Below, one piece after another: positions 1 through 8,800 of a stretch of DNA of 64,000 nt. How positions within the stretch are numbered: the first letter of the stretch is position 1; each line of letters begins with the position of its first letter. The stretch is from JAIBJN01 sp963699495 (GTDB lineage Bacteria > Actinomycetota > Thermoleophilia > Gaiellales > Gaiellaceae): the NCBI GenBank assembly GCA_963699495.1, contig CAVOUB010000005.1, positions 1,054,001 to 1,118,000 on the forward strand. Direction: 5' to 3'. The notes below the pieces were generated by a model, which did not search any database, was not told the origin of the DNA, and saw nothing but the letters and a program-made list of their open reading frames with translations. A program made the position numbers and the translations under genes.

Positions 1-1
1 G

Positions 2-124
2 AATGCCGAGTACATGAGCCCGCTCTGGCACACGAGCACCGGGCACAAGCTGATCCTCACGATGTTCGTGATGATCGCGTTCGGGTCGCTCGTCCTCCGC
101 AAAATCGTCAACTTCAGGTACTAG
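2..124 (+). CDS. TadB-like type II secretion F-family protein (C-terminal end only)
   Basis: Only the last 40 codons are inside the window, reading in frame from base 2 to a TAG. They end in one hydrophobic segment (KLILTMFVMIAFGSLVLRKI) and a short polar tail, as in TadB/TadC inner-membrane proteins of the Tad (tight adherence) type IV pilus system. The next gene begins 2 bases after this stop and encodes TadC, so the TadB assignment rests mostly on the usual tadB-tadC order. The 5' part lies outside the window. Confidence 0.6.
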   Translation, partial: NAEYMSPLWHTSTGHKLILTMFVMIAFGSLVLRKIVNFRY

Positions 125-126
125 AC

Positions 127-1047
127 ATGATTTGGCTTCTCATCATCGCCGGCGGTTCCATCGCCCTCGCGTTCTTCCTCCTCATGGACATCGCCACCGT
201 GCCCGCCCGGGAGCGCAGCGGCTCCATCCGCCGCGCCGCCGGCTACGGCAAGACCCGGGTGGCCTCGGCCACGAGCGTGCTCGACGACGGCACCTTCCGC
301 GACCGGGCGCTCATCCCGATGAAGACCGGGCTCGCGCGCGGCGTCTTGCGGATCAGTCCGCGGGCGAGCGTCGAGACCGTGACCAACAAGCTGCTTCGGG
401 CGGGCCTGAACCGCAAGGTCTCCCCGACCAGCTACCTGGCCTCGAAGGCGATCCTCTGCTTCTTCGGCTTCGTCGGCGGCCAGGTCTTTGCCAGCGTCGC
501 CGGTGCGCTCGCCTCGAGGGCGCTCCTCCTGGGCGTCGCGTTCGCGTTCGTCGGCTTCATGCTCCCGGACGTCTACGTGACGCTGAAGACGCGGGGGCGC
601 AAGGAGATCCTGCGCGCCGAGCTTCCGGACGCCCTCGACCTGCTCGCCGTCTCCGTCGAGGCCGGGCTCGGATTCGACGGAGCGATCTCGAAGCTCACCG
701 AGTTCATGGACGGCCCGCTGGCAGACGAGTTCGCGCTCGCGCTCGGCGAGATGCGGATCGGCGAGAGCAGGCAGAAGGCGCTCACGAAGATGATGCACCG
801 CGTCGAGACGCCCGAGCTCTCGGCCTTCGTGCGGGCGATCATCCAGGCCGACCAGCTCGGTATCTCGCTTGGCCGCATCCTCAAGGTGCAGGCGAGCGAC
901 ACCCGTACCCGCCGTCAGCTGGCGGCCGAGGAGCGGGCGATGAAGGCGCCGATCAAGATGCTCTTCCCGACGGTCATCTTCATCTTCCCGGCCATGTTCG
1001 TCGTCATCCTCGGACCCGCCTTCCTCAACCTGTCGGAGCTGTTCTAG
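127..1047 (+). CDS. tadC: Tad pilus inner-membrane platform protein, TadC-like (T2SS F domain)
   Basis: 306 aa. A membrane segment at about residues 2-22, a hydrophobic pair at about 100-150 and a final one at about 278-302 frame a cytoplasmic T2SSF domain (about 165-285). That domain carries the family pattern of ELPDALDLLAVSVEAGLGFD and, later, FVRAIIQADQLGISLGRIL. TadC pairs with TadB to form the inner-membrane platform driven by the TadA ATPase in assembling Flp-type pili. It starts 2 bases after the previous stop, so the two are translationally coupled. The length is normal for the family. Confidence 0.9.
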   Translation: MIWLLIIAGGSIALAFFLLMDIATVPARERSGSIRRAAGYGKTRVASATSVLDDGTFRDRALIPMKTGLARGVLRISPRASVETVTNKLLRAGLNRKVSPTSYLASKAILCFFGFVGGQVFASVAGALASRALLLGVAFAFVGFMLPDVYVTLKTRGRKEILRAELPDALDLLAVSVEAGLGFDGAISKLTEFMDGPLADEFALALGEMRIGESRQKALTKMMHRVETPELSAFVRAIIQADQLGISLGRILKVQASDTRTRRQLAAEERAMKAPIKMLFPTVIFIFPAMFVVILGPAFLNLSELF

Positions 1048-1066
1048 CTCCGGGGGGCTCCAGGAC

Positions 1067-2533
1067 ATGGCAGTGAGCGAGGAGTCCGCCAAGGAGTCCA
1101 GCAAGCCCGAGGCCGAGACCGGCTTCGGCACCGGCCTACGCGGGAAGCTCCAGAAGCGCCAGGAGCCGGCGGCCGCCGCGAACGGCGCTCCGCCGGCACC
1201 GGCGGAGGACGCACCTGCTCCGCCGCCCGAGTCGGCAGAGCGCCCGCCGGAGCCGGTCGCGGTCCAGACGGTCGCCGACACGGCCGAGCTCGATGCGCTG
1301 CGGGCCGAGCTCGCCTCCTCGCTCGACCGCGAGCGCGACCTGCGGGTGGAGCTCGCAGCCGCGTTCACGTCTCGGGACGAGGGCAACGCGCTCCAGAGCG
1401 ACTTCGCAGCCCGCTCGGCCGAGCTCGACGTCCGGGCCGCCAAGATCGCGTCGGCCGAGCAGGAGCTCGAGCTGCGCGAGGCGCGGCTCACCGAGCAGCT
1501 GCAGAACTTCCGCGAGGAGCGGGAGCGCCTCTCCGAGCTGGAGACGCGCCTGACCGCGACGGAGGTGCTGGCCGGCGAGCGCTCCGAGCAGGTCGAGGCC
1601 AAGCTCCAGGAGCTGCGCGAGGCGGACCGCCAGCGCGAGAAGCTCGCCTCCGAGCTGTCCAAGCAGGCGCAGACGCTGAACTCGCAGGAGACCAAGCTCG
1701 TCCGCCGCGAGCAGACCGTCGCCAGCCGCGAGGCGGAGATGAAGGCCCGGCAGGAGGCGCGCGACCGGGCGCTCGCCGAGCGTGAGTCCACCCTGCGGGA
1801 GCAGGAGAAGGGCGCGTCCAAGCGCGAGCAGGCTCTGGCCGCCCGCGAGCGCGAGCTGGCGAAGGAGCACTCGCGGATCCAGGCCAAGGAAGAGGCCCTC
1901 GAGGAGCGCGACGCGGACCTGCGGGCGAAGCACGATCGCCTGCGCCTCGACGCCGAGCGCCTCGAGCGGGGCGCGTCCGGGCGCGACAGGGAGACCCAGG
2001 AGTCGGCCACCCGTCTCGCCGAGGTGGACCGCCGTGAGGCCGAGCTGGTCGCCCGTGAGGCGGAGCTCCACCAGCGGGAGACGCACCTGGCACGCGTGGA
2101 GTCGGAGACCTCCAAGATCCTCGATATCGAGGCGCTGCAGGAGCGGCTGAAGGAGCGGGAGCGCGAGCTCGCCGAGCGCGAGGCCGAGCTCTCGAACACC
2201 GAGGACGTCATCGAGTCGCAGCGCAAGCGCCTCGAGCGGCGCGAGAAGCGCCTCTCCGAAACCGAATCGTCCGTACGCGACCGGCTGCACGAGCTGGACG
2301 GCCGCGAGAGCGAGCTCGACGCCAGGGAAGCCCGGACCGAGGCCGACATCGAGATCCGCGAGGACAAGCTGGAGCGACGCGAGCGCGAGCTCTCAGACCT
2401 CCAGGAGCGCCTCGGCCAGAAGGAGAACGAGCTCGCGACCTACGTCGCCCAGGTTCAGACGGAGCTGAAGCGGCGCGAGGACGAGTGGTGGGACAAGGTC
2501 ACCGGCGGCGAGCCGGGCGAGAACGCCGCCTAG
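1067..2533 (+). CDS. Long coiled-coil protein of unknown function downstream of tad genes
   Basis: 488 aa, no signal peptide and no membrane segment. Residues 1-70 are Pro/Ala-rich and probably disordered. About residues 75-475 form one almost uninterrupted charged coiled coil built from repeated Glu-Leu-x-x-Arg-Glu units (ERERELAEREAEL is typical). It ends in an acidic tail after a Trp-Trp pair. It follows tadC by 19 bases on the same strand, so it is probably co-transcribed. A scaffold or polar organiser for the pilus machine would fit, but nothing in the sequence proves a function. SMC-like coils can look similar, but no ATPase head is present. Confidence 0.75.
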   Translation: MAVSEESAKESSKPEAETGFGTGLRGKLQKRQEPAAAANGAPPAPAEDAPAPPPESAERPPEPVAVQTVADTAELDALRAELASSLDRERDLRVELAAAFTSRDEGNALQSDFAARSAELDVRAAKIASAEQELELREARLTEQLQNFREERERLSELETRLTATEVLAGERSEQVEAKLQELREADRQREKLASELSKQAQTLNSQETKLVRREQTVASREAEMKARQEARDRALAERESTLREQEKGASKREQALAARERELAKEHSRIQAKEEALEERDADLRAKHDRLRLDAERLERGASGRDRETQESATRLAEVDRREAELVAREAELHQRETHLARVESETSKILDIEALQERLKERERELAEREAELSNTEDVIESQRKRLERREKRLSETESSVRDRLHELDGRESELDAREARTEADIEIREDKLERRERELSDLQERLGQKENELATYVAQVQTELKRREDEWWDKVTGGEPGENAA

Positions 2534-2542
2534 GGAGGCGAC

Positions 2543-3220
2543 CTAGGCCGGCGCGGGCTCGCGGGCCCGCCAGCGCTCCAGCGCGTCCCACGCGGCCACC
2601 GTGTCCGCCGAGACCTGCGCGCCCAGGTCGGCGGGTGAGGCCGACCAGAAGATCTGGGCCACCTTGTCGGAGTGCGGCAGCGGCTCGGCGCCCTCGCGCA
2701 GCTTGGCGTGATAGACGATGAGCGCCGAGCCGGTGTCGTCGCTGATCACGACCGCGACGGGCTGAAAGCCGGGGAGGTCGCCTTCCTCGAGCCCGATCTC
2801 CTCCGCCGCGTCGGCAAGCACCGCGTCACGCGGCTGCTCGGCGTGGCTGAGCCCGCCCGACGCGGACGCCGTCCAGAGAAGCGGATCGCGCCCGATCGAG
2901 GGCCCGCGCTGCTGGAAGAGGGTGAGCCCCTCGCGCCGCTCGACGAACAGCTGGACTCCGAGGGCGAACCCGAGCCGGTAGGCCTGGGTCGGCTCGGCGA
3001 AGACCACCATCGCCTCGGCGTAGCGCCCGTGGCGGCGGACGATGGCGCCGTCGCGCGAGACACCGTGACAGAAGGCGATCGGCCCGTCGAAGCGGCCCTT
3101 CGTTCTGGAGAGGACGAGCGCCGCGTCGTCGACGGCGTGATGGAGCGGCCCGTCGGTCGGCAGCCCGAACGGAAACGTCCGGAACCTCGGCTCGGCGTCC
3201 AGGATGACGATCGCGTGCAC
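2543..3220 (-). CDS. Nudix-like hydrolase domain protein
   Basis: 225 aa, GTG start. The C-terminal half (about residues 95-205) resembles a Nudix fold: a beta-rich lead-in (LGVQ-LFVERREGLTLFQQRG) is followed by a Nudix-box-like stretch at about 120-145, GGLSHAEQPRDAVLADAAEE, then IGL. The canonical Arg-Glu before the helix is Ala-Asp here, while the metal-binding Glu-Glu pair is kept, so activity is likely but the substrate is unknown. The N-terminal half is not recognised. It is convergent with the coiled-coil gene, 9 bases away. Confidence 0.65.
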   Translation of the reverse strand: MHAIVILDAEPRFRTFPFGLPTDGPLHHAVDDAALVLSRTKGRFDGPIAFCHGVSRDGAIVRRHGRYAEAMVVFAEPTQAYRLGFALGVQLFVERREGLTLFQQRGPSIGRDPLLWTASASGGLSHAEQPRDAVLADAAEEIGLEEGDLPGFQPVAVVISDDTGSALIVYHAKLREGAEPLPHSDKVAQIFWSASPADLGAQVSADTVAAWDALERWRAREPAPA

Positions 3221-3314
3221 AGCGCGAAGTCTGGCGTACCGGCCCGACGGCTTCGAGCCCGCGCTAGGCCGGGATGAGCACTACGACCGCGCTCGGCCCC
3301 GGATCGAAGCCGGA

Positions 3315-5108
3315 TCAGGTCGCGATCTTGTTCTCGACCGCGCTCGGGTTCGGGTCGAGCGCGGCGTCGTAGAACGCCGTGTCGATGCCGGCGCCTCCGT
3401 TGATGGACGTGTCTGCCTGCCCGTCGTTCGCCCGCAGCGTGTCGTCGTTGTTGCCGCCGGTGAGCGTGTCCGCGCCGGCCCCGCCGGTGATGTCGTCGTT
3501 GCCGTCGGCCCCGTTCAGCTTGTCGTTGCCGCCGCCGCCCTGGATCGTGTCGTTGCCGCTGTAGCCGCTGACCGTGTCGGCGCCGTTGCCGCCGACGATC
3601 AGGTCATCCAGGTTCGACCCGGTCAGGTCGTCTCCGAGGTCGCCGGCCCGCAGAGTGACGCTGCCTGCGTAGACCGCGCCGGCCCCGTAGCCGCCACGGG
3701 CGGTGAGGATGTTCCTCCCGCCCCCTCCGACGAGCTCCACGGCGCTCGGGAGAGGCACGAAGGTCATGTCGACGTCGGTGTCGTTGTTCAGCGCCACACC
3801 CTTCGCGCCGATTGCGAGCACGTCGTCGCCCGCACTGCCGATGACGACGACCTGGTCTGCCGCGTCGCCGAGGTTGACGCCGATCTCGATCTCTGAAACC
3901 CCGGTCGTCTCGCCCGTCGCGCCCGGCGCGAACGCGCCGCCACTCTGGTCGACGATCACCTTCTGGGTCGTGCCCGCGGCTCCGACGACGTTGATCGTGT
4001 CGGTGTTGGCGGTGGTCGCCCCGCCGCAGGAGGCCGGTGTCTCGCCGAAGCGGATCTCGCCGGCGACGATCACCAGAGTCGCGGTCGCCGGGGCCTCGGT
4101 CGGCACGGTCGCCGTCACCGTCCTGGAAGCCGCGTTGTAGGTGCACGCGCCGCCCGGAGGAGGCGGAGGAGGAGGCGGCGGCGGGGGCCCAGGATCGGCG
4201 ATCTTGTTCTCGACTGCGCTCGAGCTCGGGTCGATGCCGAAGTCGTAGTAAAGGGTGTCCGTGCCGGCCCCGCCGTTGAAGGACGTGTCGGCCTCGCCGT
4301 CGTCGGCGTCGAGGAGGTCGTCGCCCGCGCCGGCGGAGAAGGAGTCCGCGCCGGGGCCGCCGATCATCGTGTCGTTGCCCTCGCTCCCGGTCAGGGCGTC
4401 GTTGCCGGGCCCCCCCTCGACGAGGTCGGCACCGTCCTGCGCGTTGATGATGTCGTTGCCCGCGCCGCCGTTGAGGTTGTCGAGATTGGTGCTGCCGACG
4501 ATCTCGTCGTTGCCGTCGCCGCCCGTGATCGTCAGCGGCCCGAGGAAGTGGAGGCCCGCGCCGCCCTGGCCGCGCCCGTTGACGAAGTCGTCGCCGCCCA
4601 GCGCGTTGATCTCGATCGGGAAGATGCTCGGGTTGACCGTGATGTCCACGTCGCCGTCGGAGTCGATGGCCACGCCGTTTTGACCCGGAGCGATGACGTC
4701 GTTGCCCGGCGTGCCGATGACGATCAGCACGTCGGTCGCGTCGCCCAGGGTCGTCGCGAGCTCGATCTCCGGAATGTTCGACTCCGAGGTGGCCCCCGGG
4801 CCGAAGAAGGACTCCGACTGATCCAGCGTCAGGCGCTCGGTCGTCCCGACCGCGCCGGCGACCGCCACCGAGTCGGTGTTGGTCGCCGTCGCACCCGCGC
4901 AGGGCGCGGGGACGAGGCCGAAGAGGAGCTGCCCGCTCGTGGTGATCTTGAGCGTGGCCTGCGAGCCGGGGGTGATCGTCGCGGTCACGGACTTCGTGCC
5001 CGGGTTGTACACGCACGACTCGGCGAAAGCGGTCGCGGGCGCGATGGCTGCAAGCGCCGCGCCGAAGGCGGCCAGCAGCAAGAAACGCCGAAGCGGGGAA
5101 TGCCGCAC
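3315..5108 (-). CDS. Secreted protein with two copies of a calcium-binding (RTX/hemolysin-type) repeat module
   Basis: 597 aa from a GTG placed 8 bases after AGGAG. A TTG 6 bases upstream is too close to that ribosome site. Residues 1-28 are a signal peptide ending in ATAFA. The mature protein is a tandem duplication. Each half opens with a Cys-x-Tyr-Asn motif and a second Cys, then a beta-rich region, then glycine/aspartate nonapeptides such as GGAGNDIIN and GGNGADTVS, and ends in SAVENKIA. An 11-proline linker (about residues 306-318) joins the halves. Such repeats bind calcium and fold outside the cell. No enzymatic domain is visible. Confidence 0.85.
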   Translation of the reverse strand: MRHSPLRRFLLLAAFGAALAAIAPATAFAESCVYNPGTKSVTATITPGSQATLKITTSGQLLFGLVPAPCAGATATNTDSVAVAGAVGTTERLTLDQSESFFGPGATSESNIPEIELATTLGDATDVLIVIGTPGNDVIAPGQNGVAIDSDGDVDITVNPSIFPIEINALGGDDFVNGRGQGGAGLHFLGPLTITGGDGNDEIVGSTNLDNLNGGAGNDIINAQDGADLVEGGPGNDALTGSEGNDTMIGGPGADSFSAGAGDDLLDADDGEADTSFNGGAGTDTLYYDFGIDPSSSAVENKIADPGPPPPPPPPPPPGGACTYNAASRTVTATVPTEAPATATLVIVAGEIRFGETPASCGGATTANTDTINVVGAAGTTQKVIVDQSGGAFAPGATGETTGVSEIEIGVNLGDAADQVVVIGSAGDDVLAIGAKGVALNNDTDVDMTFVPLPSAVELVGGGGRNILTARGGYGAGAVYAGSVTLRAGDLGDDLTGSNLDDLIVGGNGADTVSGYSGNDTIQGGGGNDKLNGADGNDDITGGAGADTLTGGNNDDTLRANDGQADTSINGGAGIDTAFYDAALDPNPSAVENKIAT

Positions 5109-5293
5109 GATCAAGGCTCCTCTCGAGATCCAGTCCGAATGCCTGAGCGTATCCCGGTCCAGGGAGCCAGACAAGACGTAGAGCCGCGAACTGGCCCCGG
5201 AAACCATCCAAGAGTCTAGGTCCAGGGACGACTCGCGCGGGAAGAGCGTCTCGACCCGCAATCGGAGCCGGGTCGGCGAGCCGGTCGAAGTGG

Positions 5294-5510
5294 CCCAGCC
5301 GCGGGCGAGCCCCAGCAGCCGTCCGCGGATCACGTTTCGAGGCGAAGTGCTCCTGGGCGACGGAGGCCTCGCCCAGCTCCCAGCGGCGCCCGAGCTCCTC
5401 GAGGTAGGGATCACCGCCTCGCGGACGAGCGCGTCCACGCTCAGCGCCGAGACGAGCCGGTCGAAGGCGGCGTGGGGTCTTTCGACAGAGCTCCGCCGCG
5501 CGAGAGGCGC
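5294..5510 (-). pseudogene. Relic of a CarH/MerR-type cobalamin-binding photoreceptor (helix-bundle part)
   Basis: This gap between two genes is not empty. Read on the minus strand, with one-base frame changes near 5408 and 5337, it encodes a helix bundle: HAAFDRLVSALSVDALVREA, then ELGRRWELGEASVAQEHFAS, then NVIRGRLLGLARGW. The Trp at 5380-5382 and Glu-His at 5347-5352 are separated by nine residues, exactly the W-x9-EH motif that caps adenosylcobalamin in CarH. The DNA-binding N-terminus and the B12 Rossmann domain are missing, so this is a fragment. The rest of 5109-5293 holds only the upstream region of the calcium-repeat gene, where nothing else was seen. Confidence 0.6.
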
Positions 5511-5523
5511 TGGTCGGCGGCTG

Positions 5524-5772
5524 CTACGCGGCGCCGGTCGTCAGCGTGGCGTCGGAGACGGCCCTGTCCCGCTCCGCCTGGCGGTCACGGCTGGCGAAGT
5601 AGTCGCGCACCGCGATTCCGGTGAGGAGCACGAACATCGCCTTGACGTCGTCCGTCCCCTTGGCGACGGGGATGAACATGACGGCGGCCGTGATCCCGAC
5701 GAGCAGCATGGTCAGGAAGGCCCTGACGCTGCCGTTGGGGAGGCCGAAGGGGTCCGACGACTTCTTCTCCAT
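5524..5772 (-). CDS. Small membrane protein, unknown function
   Basis: 82 aa from an ATG preceded by GGGAGGG. Residues about 15-37 (VRAFLTMLLVGITAAVMFIP) form a clear membrane helix and about 42-58 a weaker hydrophobic stretch. The C-terminus is charged (ASRDRQAERDR) and probably cytoplasmic. No family is recognised. It sits 65 bases downstream of the glutamate dehydrogenase gene on the same strand and may be its last cistron. Confidence 0.6.
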   Translation of the reverse strand: MEKKSSDPFGLPNGSVRAFLTMLLVGITAAVMFIPVAKGTDDVKAMFVLLTGIAVRDYFASRDRQAERDRAVSDATLTTGAA

Positions 5773-5837
5773 GGTGACCCTCCCTTGGACTGACTGCCCA
5801 AGAGACGGAGAAGCGGGCTCTGATCTTCCGCGCGCCG

Positions 5838-8800
5838 CTAACCGAGGCGGAGCGATTCCGGCGGCCTCGGCAAAGGCTCGACGACCTCCGGCGGGAACGC
5901 CGGCAGCGGCGGCGCGACCCGCGCGCCCGACCGGATCAGGTTCCGCACCTCCCGCAGCGCGACCGAGAGGGTCTCCAGGCTCGAGAGCCCGCCGGTGCGG
6001 ATGTCGGTCAGCACCTGGAGCGCGCGGTCGACCCCCGCGCGGCCGAACGCGGCCCACGCGTCGACGCAGGCGTCCGCCCCGAGCTCGAGGGGGCCCGCCT
6101 GGAGTGCCTCGCGCGCGAGCGCGCTGTGGACGGTATAGAGCTCGTCCCGGAGGGCAGCGCGGGCGAGCGTCTGCCAGCGATTGTCGCGGGGGAGCGCGGT
6201 GATCTCGTCGCGGAGCCACTGGAGCTGGAGCCGGGCGCCGAGGCCGTGGTAGACGGCCCCGACCTCCTCGAGCGGCGCGCCGGTCACGCCTGCGACCTCG
6301 ACGATGTCGAGCGCCGAGAACATGGCGCCGAGCCCGGCCACCCGTGCGGCGAGCTCCGCCGGCACGCCCGCCTGGACGTACTCGGCAGTGGTCTGCTCGA
6401 GCGCGGCGCGGTCGGTGCCGTGGAGGAGGCCGCCGAGGGTCTCGGAGAGGAGCGCCGCCCCCGGCGAGAAGTACTCGATCTCGGCCGCGATCTCGAGCGG
6501 ACGCGGCCGGCTGCGGACGAGCCACCGGGTCGCCCGCTCCACGAGCTTCCGGCCTTCGAGCAACAGGTCGAGCTGGACGTCGGCTGCGATGGAGGAATCG
6601 AGCTCCTCGATCGACGTCCAGAGCGTCCGCAGGTCGAAGACCTCACGTGCCACCGTGTACGCGCGCGCGATGTCGGCGAGCTCGGCTCCCGTCTCCTCGG
6701 CGAGCCGGAAGGAAAACGTGATCCCGGCCCGGTTGACGAGGCTGTTGGTCACGTAGGTCGCGATCAGCTCGCGGCGAAGGCGGTGCCCGTCCATGCGGTC
6801 GCGGAAGCGCTCCGAGAGGACGCGGGGGAAGTAGCGAACGAGCTCGTTGGCCATGTACTCGTCGTCCGGGAGGTCGGAGGCGAGGAGCGAGTCGTAGAGC
6901 TCGATCTTCGCGTAGGCGAGGAGCGCGGCCAGCTCGGGAGCGACGAGCCCTCCACGGGCCGCTCCGCGCTCGGCGAGGACGTCTTCGCTCGGCAGCGCCT
7001 CCAGCTCGCGCGTCAGGCGGCCGCTCTGCTCCAGGTGCTGGATCAGCCGGGCGTGGACGCCGAGCATCGACGGCGCCTGCCTGCTCGCCAGGCTGAGCGC
7101 CTGGGTCTGGCGGTAGTTGTTGCGAAGCACGAGCCGTGCGACGTCGTCGGTCATCTCGACGAGCAGCTCGTTGCGTTGCTTTTCGGTCATGTCCCCCGTG
7201 GCCACGACGTCGCCGAGCAGGATCTTGATGTTGACCTCGTGGTCCGAGCAGTCGACGCCGGCCGAGTTGTCGATCGCGTCCGTGAGGATGCGCCCGCCCG
7301 CGAGCGCGTACTCGACGCGGGCCCGCTGGGTGAAGCCGAGGTTGCCGCCCTCGCCGACCACGCGCGCCCGCAGGTCGCGGGCGTCGACGCGAAGTGCGTC
7401 GTTCGCCTTGTCTCCGACCTCCAGGTGCGACTCGGTGGAGGCCTTCACAAATGTCCCGATGCCGCCGTTCCAGAGCAGGTCGACCTCCGCGGTGAGGATC
7501 GCGTGGATCAGCTCGTTGGGTGTCAGCGCCTCTGCCTCGACGCCCAGCCGCCGTCGCACCTCGGGGGCAAGCGGGATCGACTTGGCCGAGCGCGGGAAGA
7601 CGCCGCCGCCGGCCGAGATCCTCTCGGGGTCGTAGTCGGCCCAGCTCGAACGCGGGAGCGCGAAGAGCCGCTCGCGCTCCGCGTAGCTCGTCTCGGGGTC
7701 CGGGTCGGGGTCGAGGAAGACGTGCTCGTGGTTGAAGGCGGCGACGAGCCGCAGGTGGCGCGAGAGGAGCATGCCGTTGCCGAAGACGTCGCCGGCCATG
7801 TCGCCGATGCCGACCGCCGTGAAGTCGGTCGTCTGGACGTCGACTCCGAGCTCCCGGAAGTGGCGCTTGACGGACTCCCAGCCGCCCCGGGCGGTGATCC
7901 CCATCGCCTTGTGGTCGTAGCCGGCGGAGCCGCCCGAGGCGAAGGCGTCACCCAGCCAGAAGCCGTACTCCCCGGCGATCCCGTTGGCGACGTCCGAGAA
8001 CGAGGCCGTGCCCTTGTCCGCCGCGACCACGAGATACGGATCGTCGTCGTCGTAGCGCACGACGTCGACCGGCGGGACGGTCTCGCCGCCGACGATGTTG
8101 TCGGTGACGTCGAGAAGCCCGCGCATCAGCGTCCGGTAGCACTCGACCACCTCCTCCCGCAGCGCGTCGCGGTCGGTCGGAGGCTGCTTGACCACGAAGC
8201 CGCCCTTGGCGCCGACCGGGACGATGACGGCGTTCTTCACCATCTGCGCCTTCATCAGCCCGAGGATCTCGGTGCGGAAGTCCTCGCGCCGGTCCGACCA
8301 GCGGATGCCTCCGCGAGCGACCTTGCCGCCTCGGAGATGCACGCCCTCGGTGCGGGGCGAGTAGACCCAGATCTCGTACTGGGGTCGCGGCGCCGGCAGG
8401 TCGGGGACGAGCGCCGGGTCGAGCTTGAAGGAGATATAGGGCTTCGGCCTCCCCTCGGCGTCGCGCTGGAAGTAGTTCGTCCTCAGCGTCGCCTGGACGA
8501 GGCGGAGGAAGCTGCGGAGGATGCGGTCCTCGTCGAGGCTCGGGACGGCGTCGATCTCCTCCTCGACGAGGGTGGCGAGGCCCGCCGCTTCGGCGTCGCG
8601 CCCCTCCTCCCTCGCCGGGTCGAAGCGGATCCGGAAGAGCTGGACGATCTTCCGGACGATCTCCGCGTGGCCGGCGAGGGTCTGCTCCATGTAGGCCTGG
8701 CTGAACGTGCCGCCCGCCTGGCGGAGGTACTTGGCGAGCGCGCGCAGCATCGCGACCTCCCGCCACGTGAGCCCGGCGCGCAGGACGAGGCGGTTGAAGC

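Noticed and set aside
121..2367. Long minus-strand open frame opposite tadC and the coiled-coil gene
   Set aside because: Ser/Arg-rich composition typical of an antisense shadow; the plus strand has known and structured proteins.
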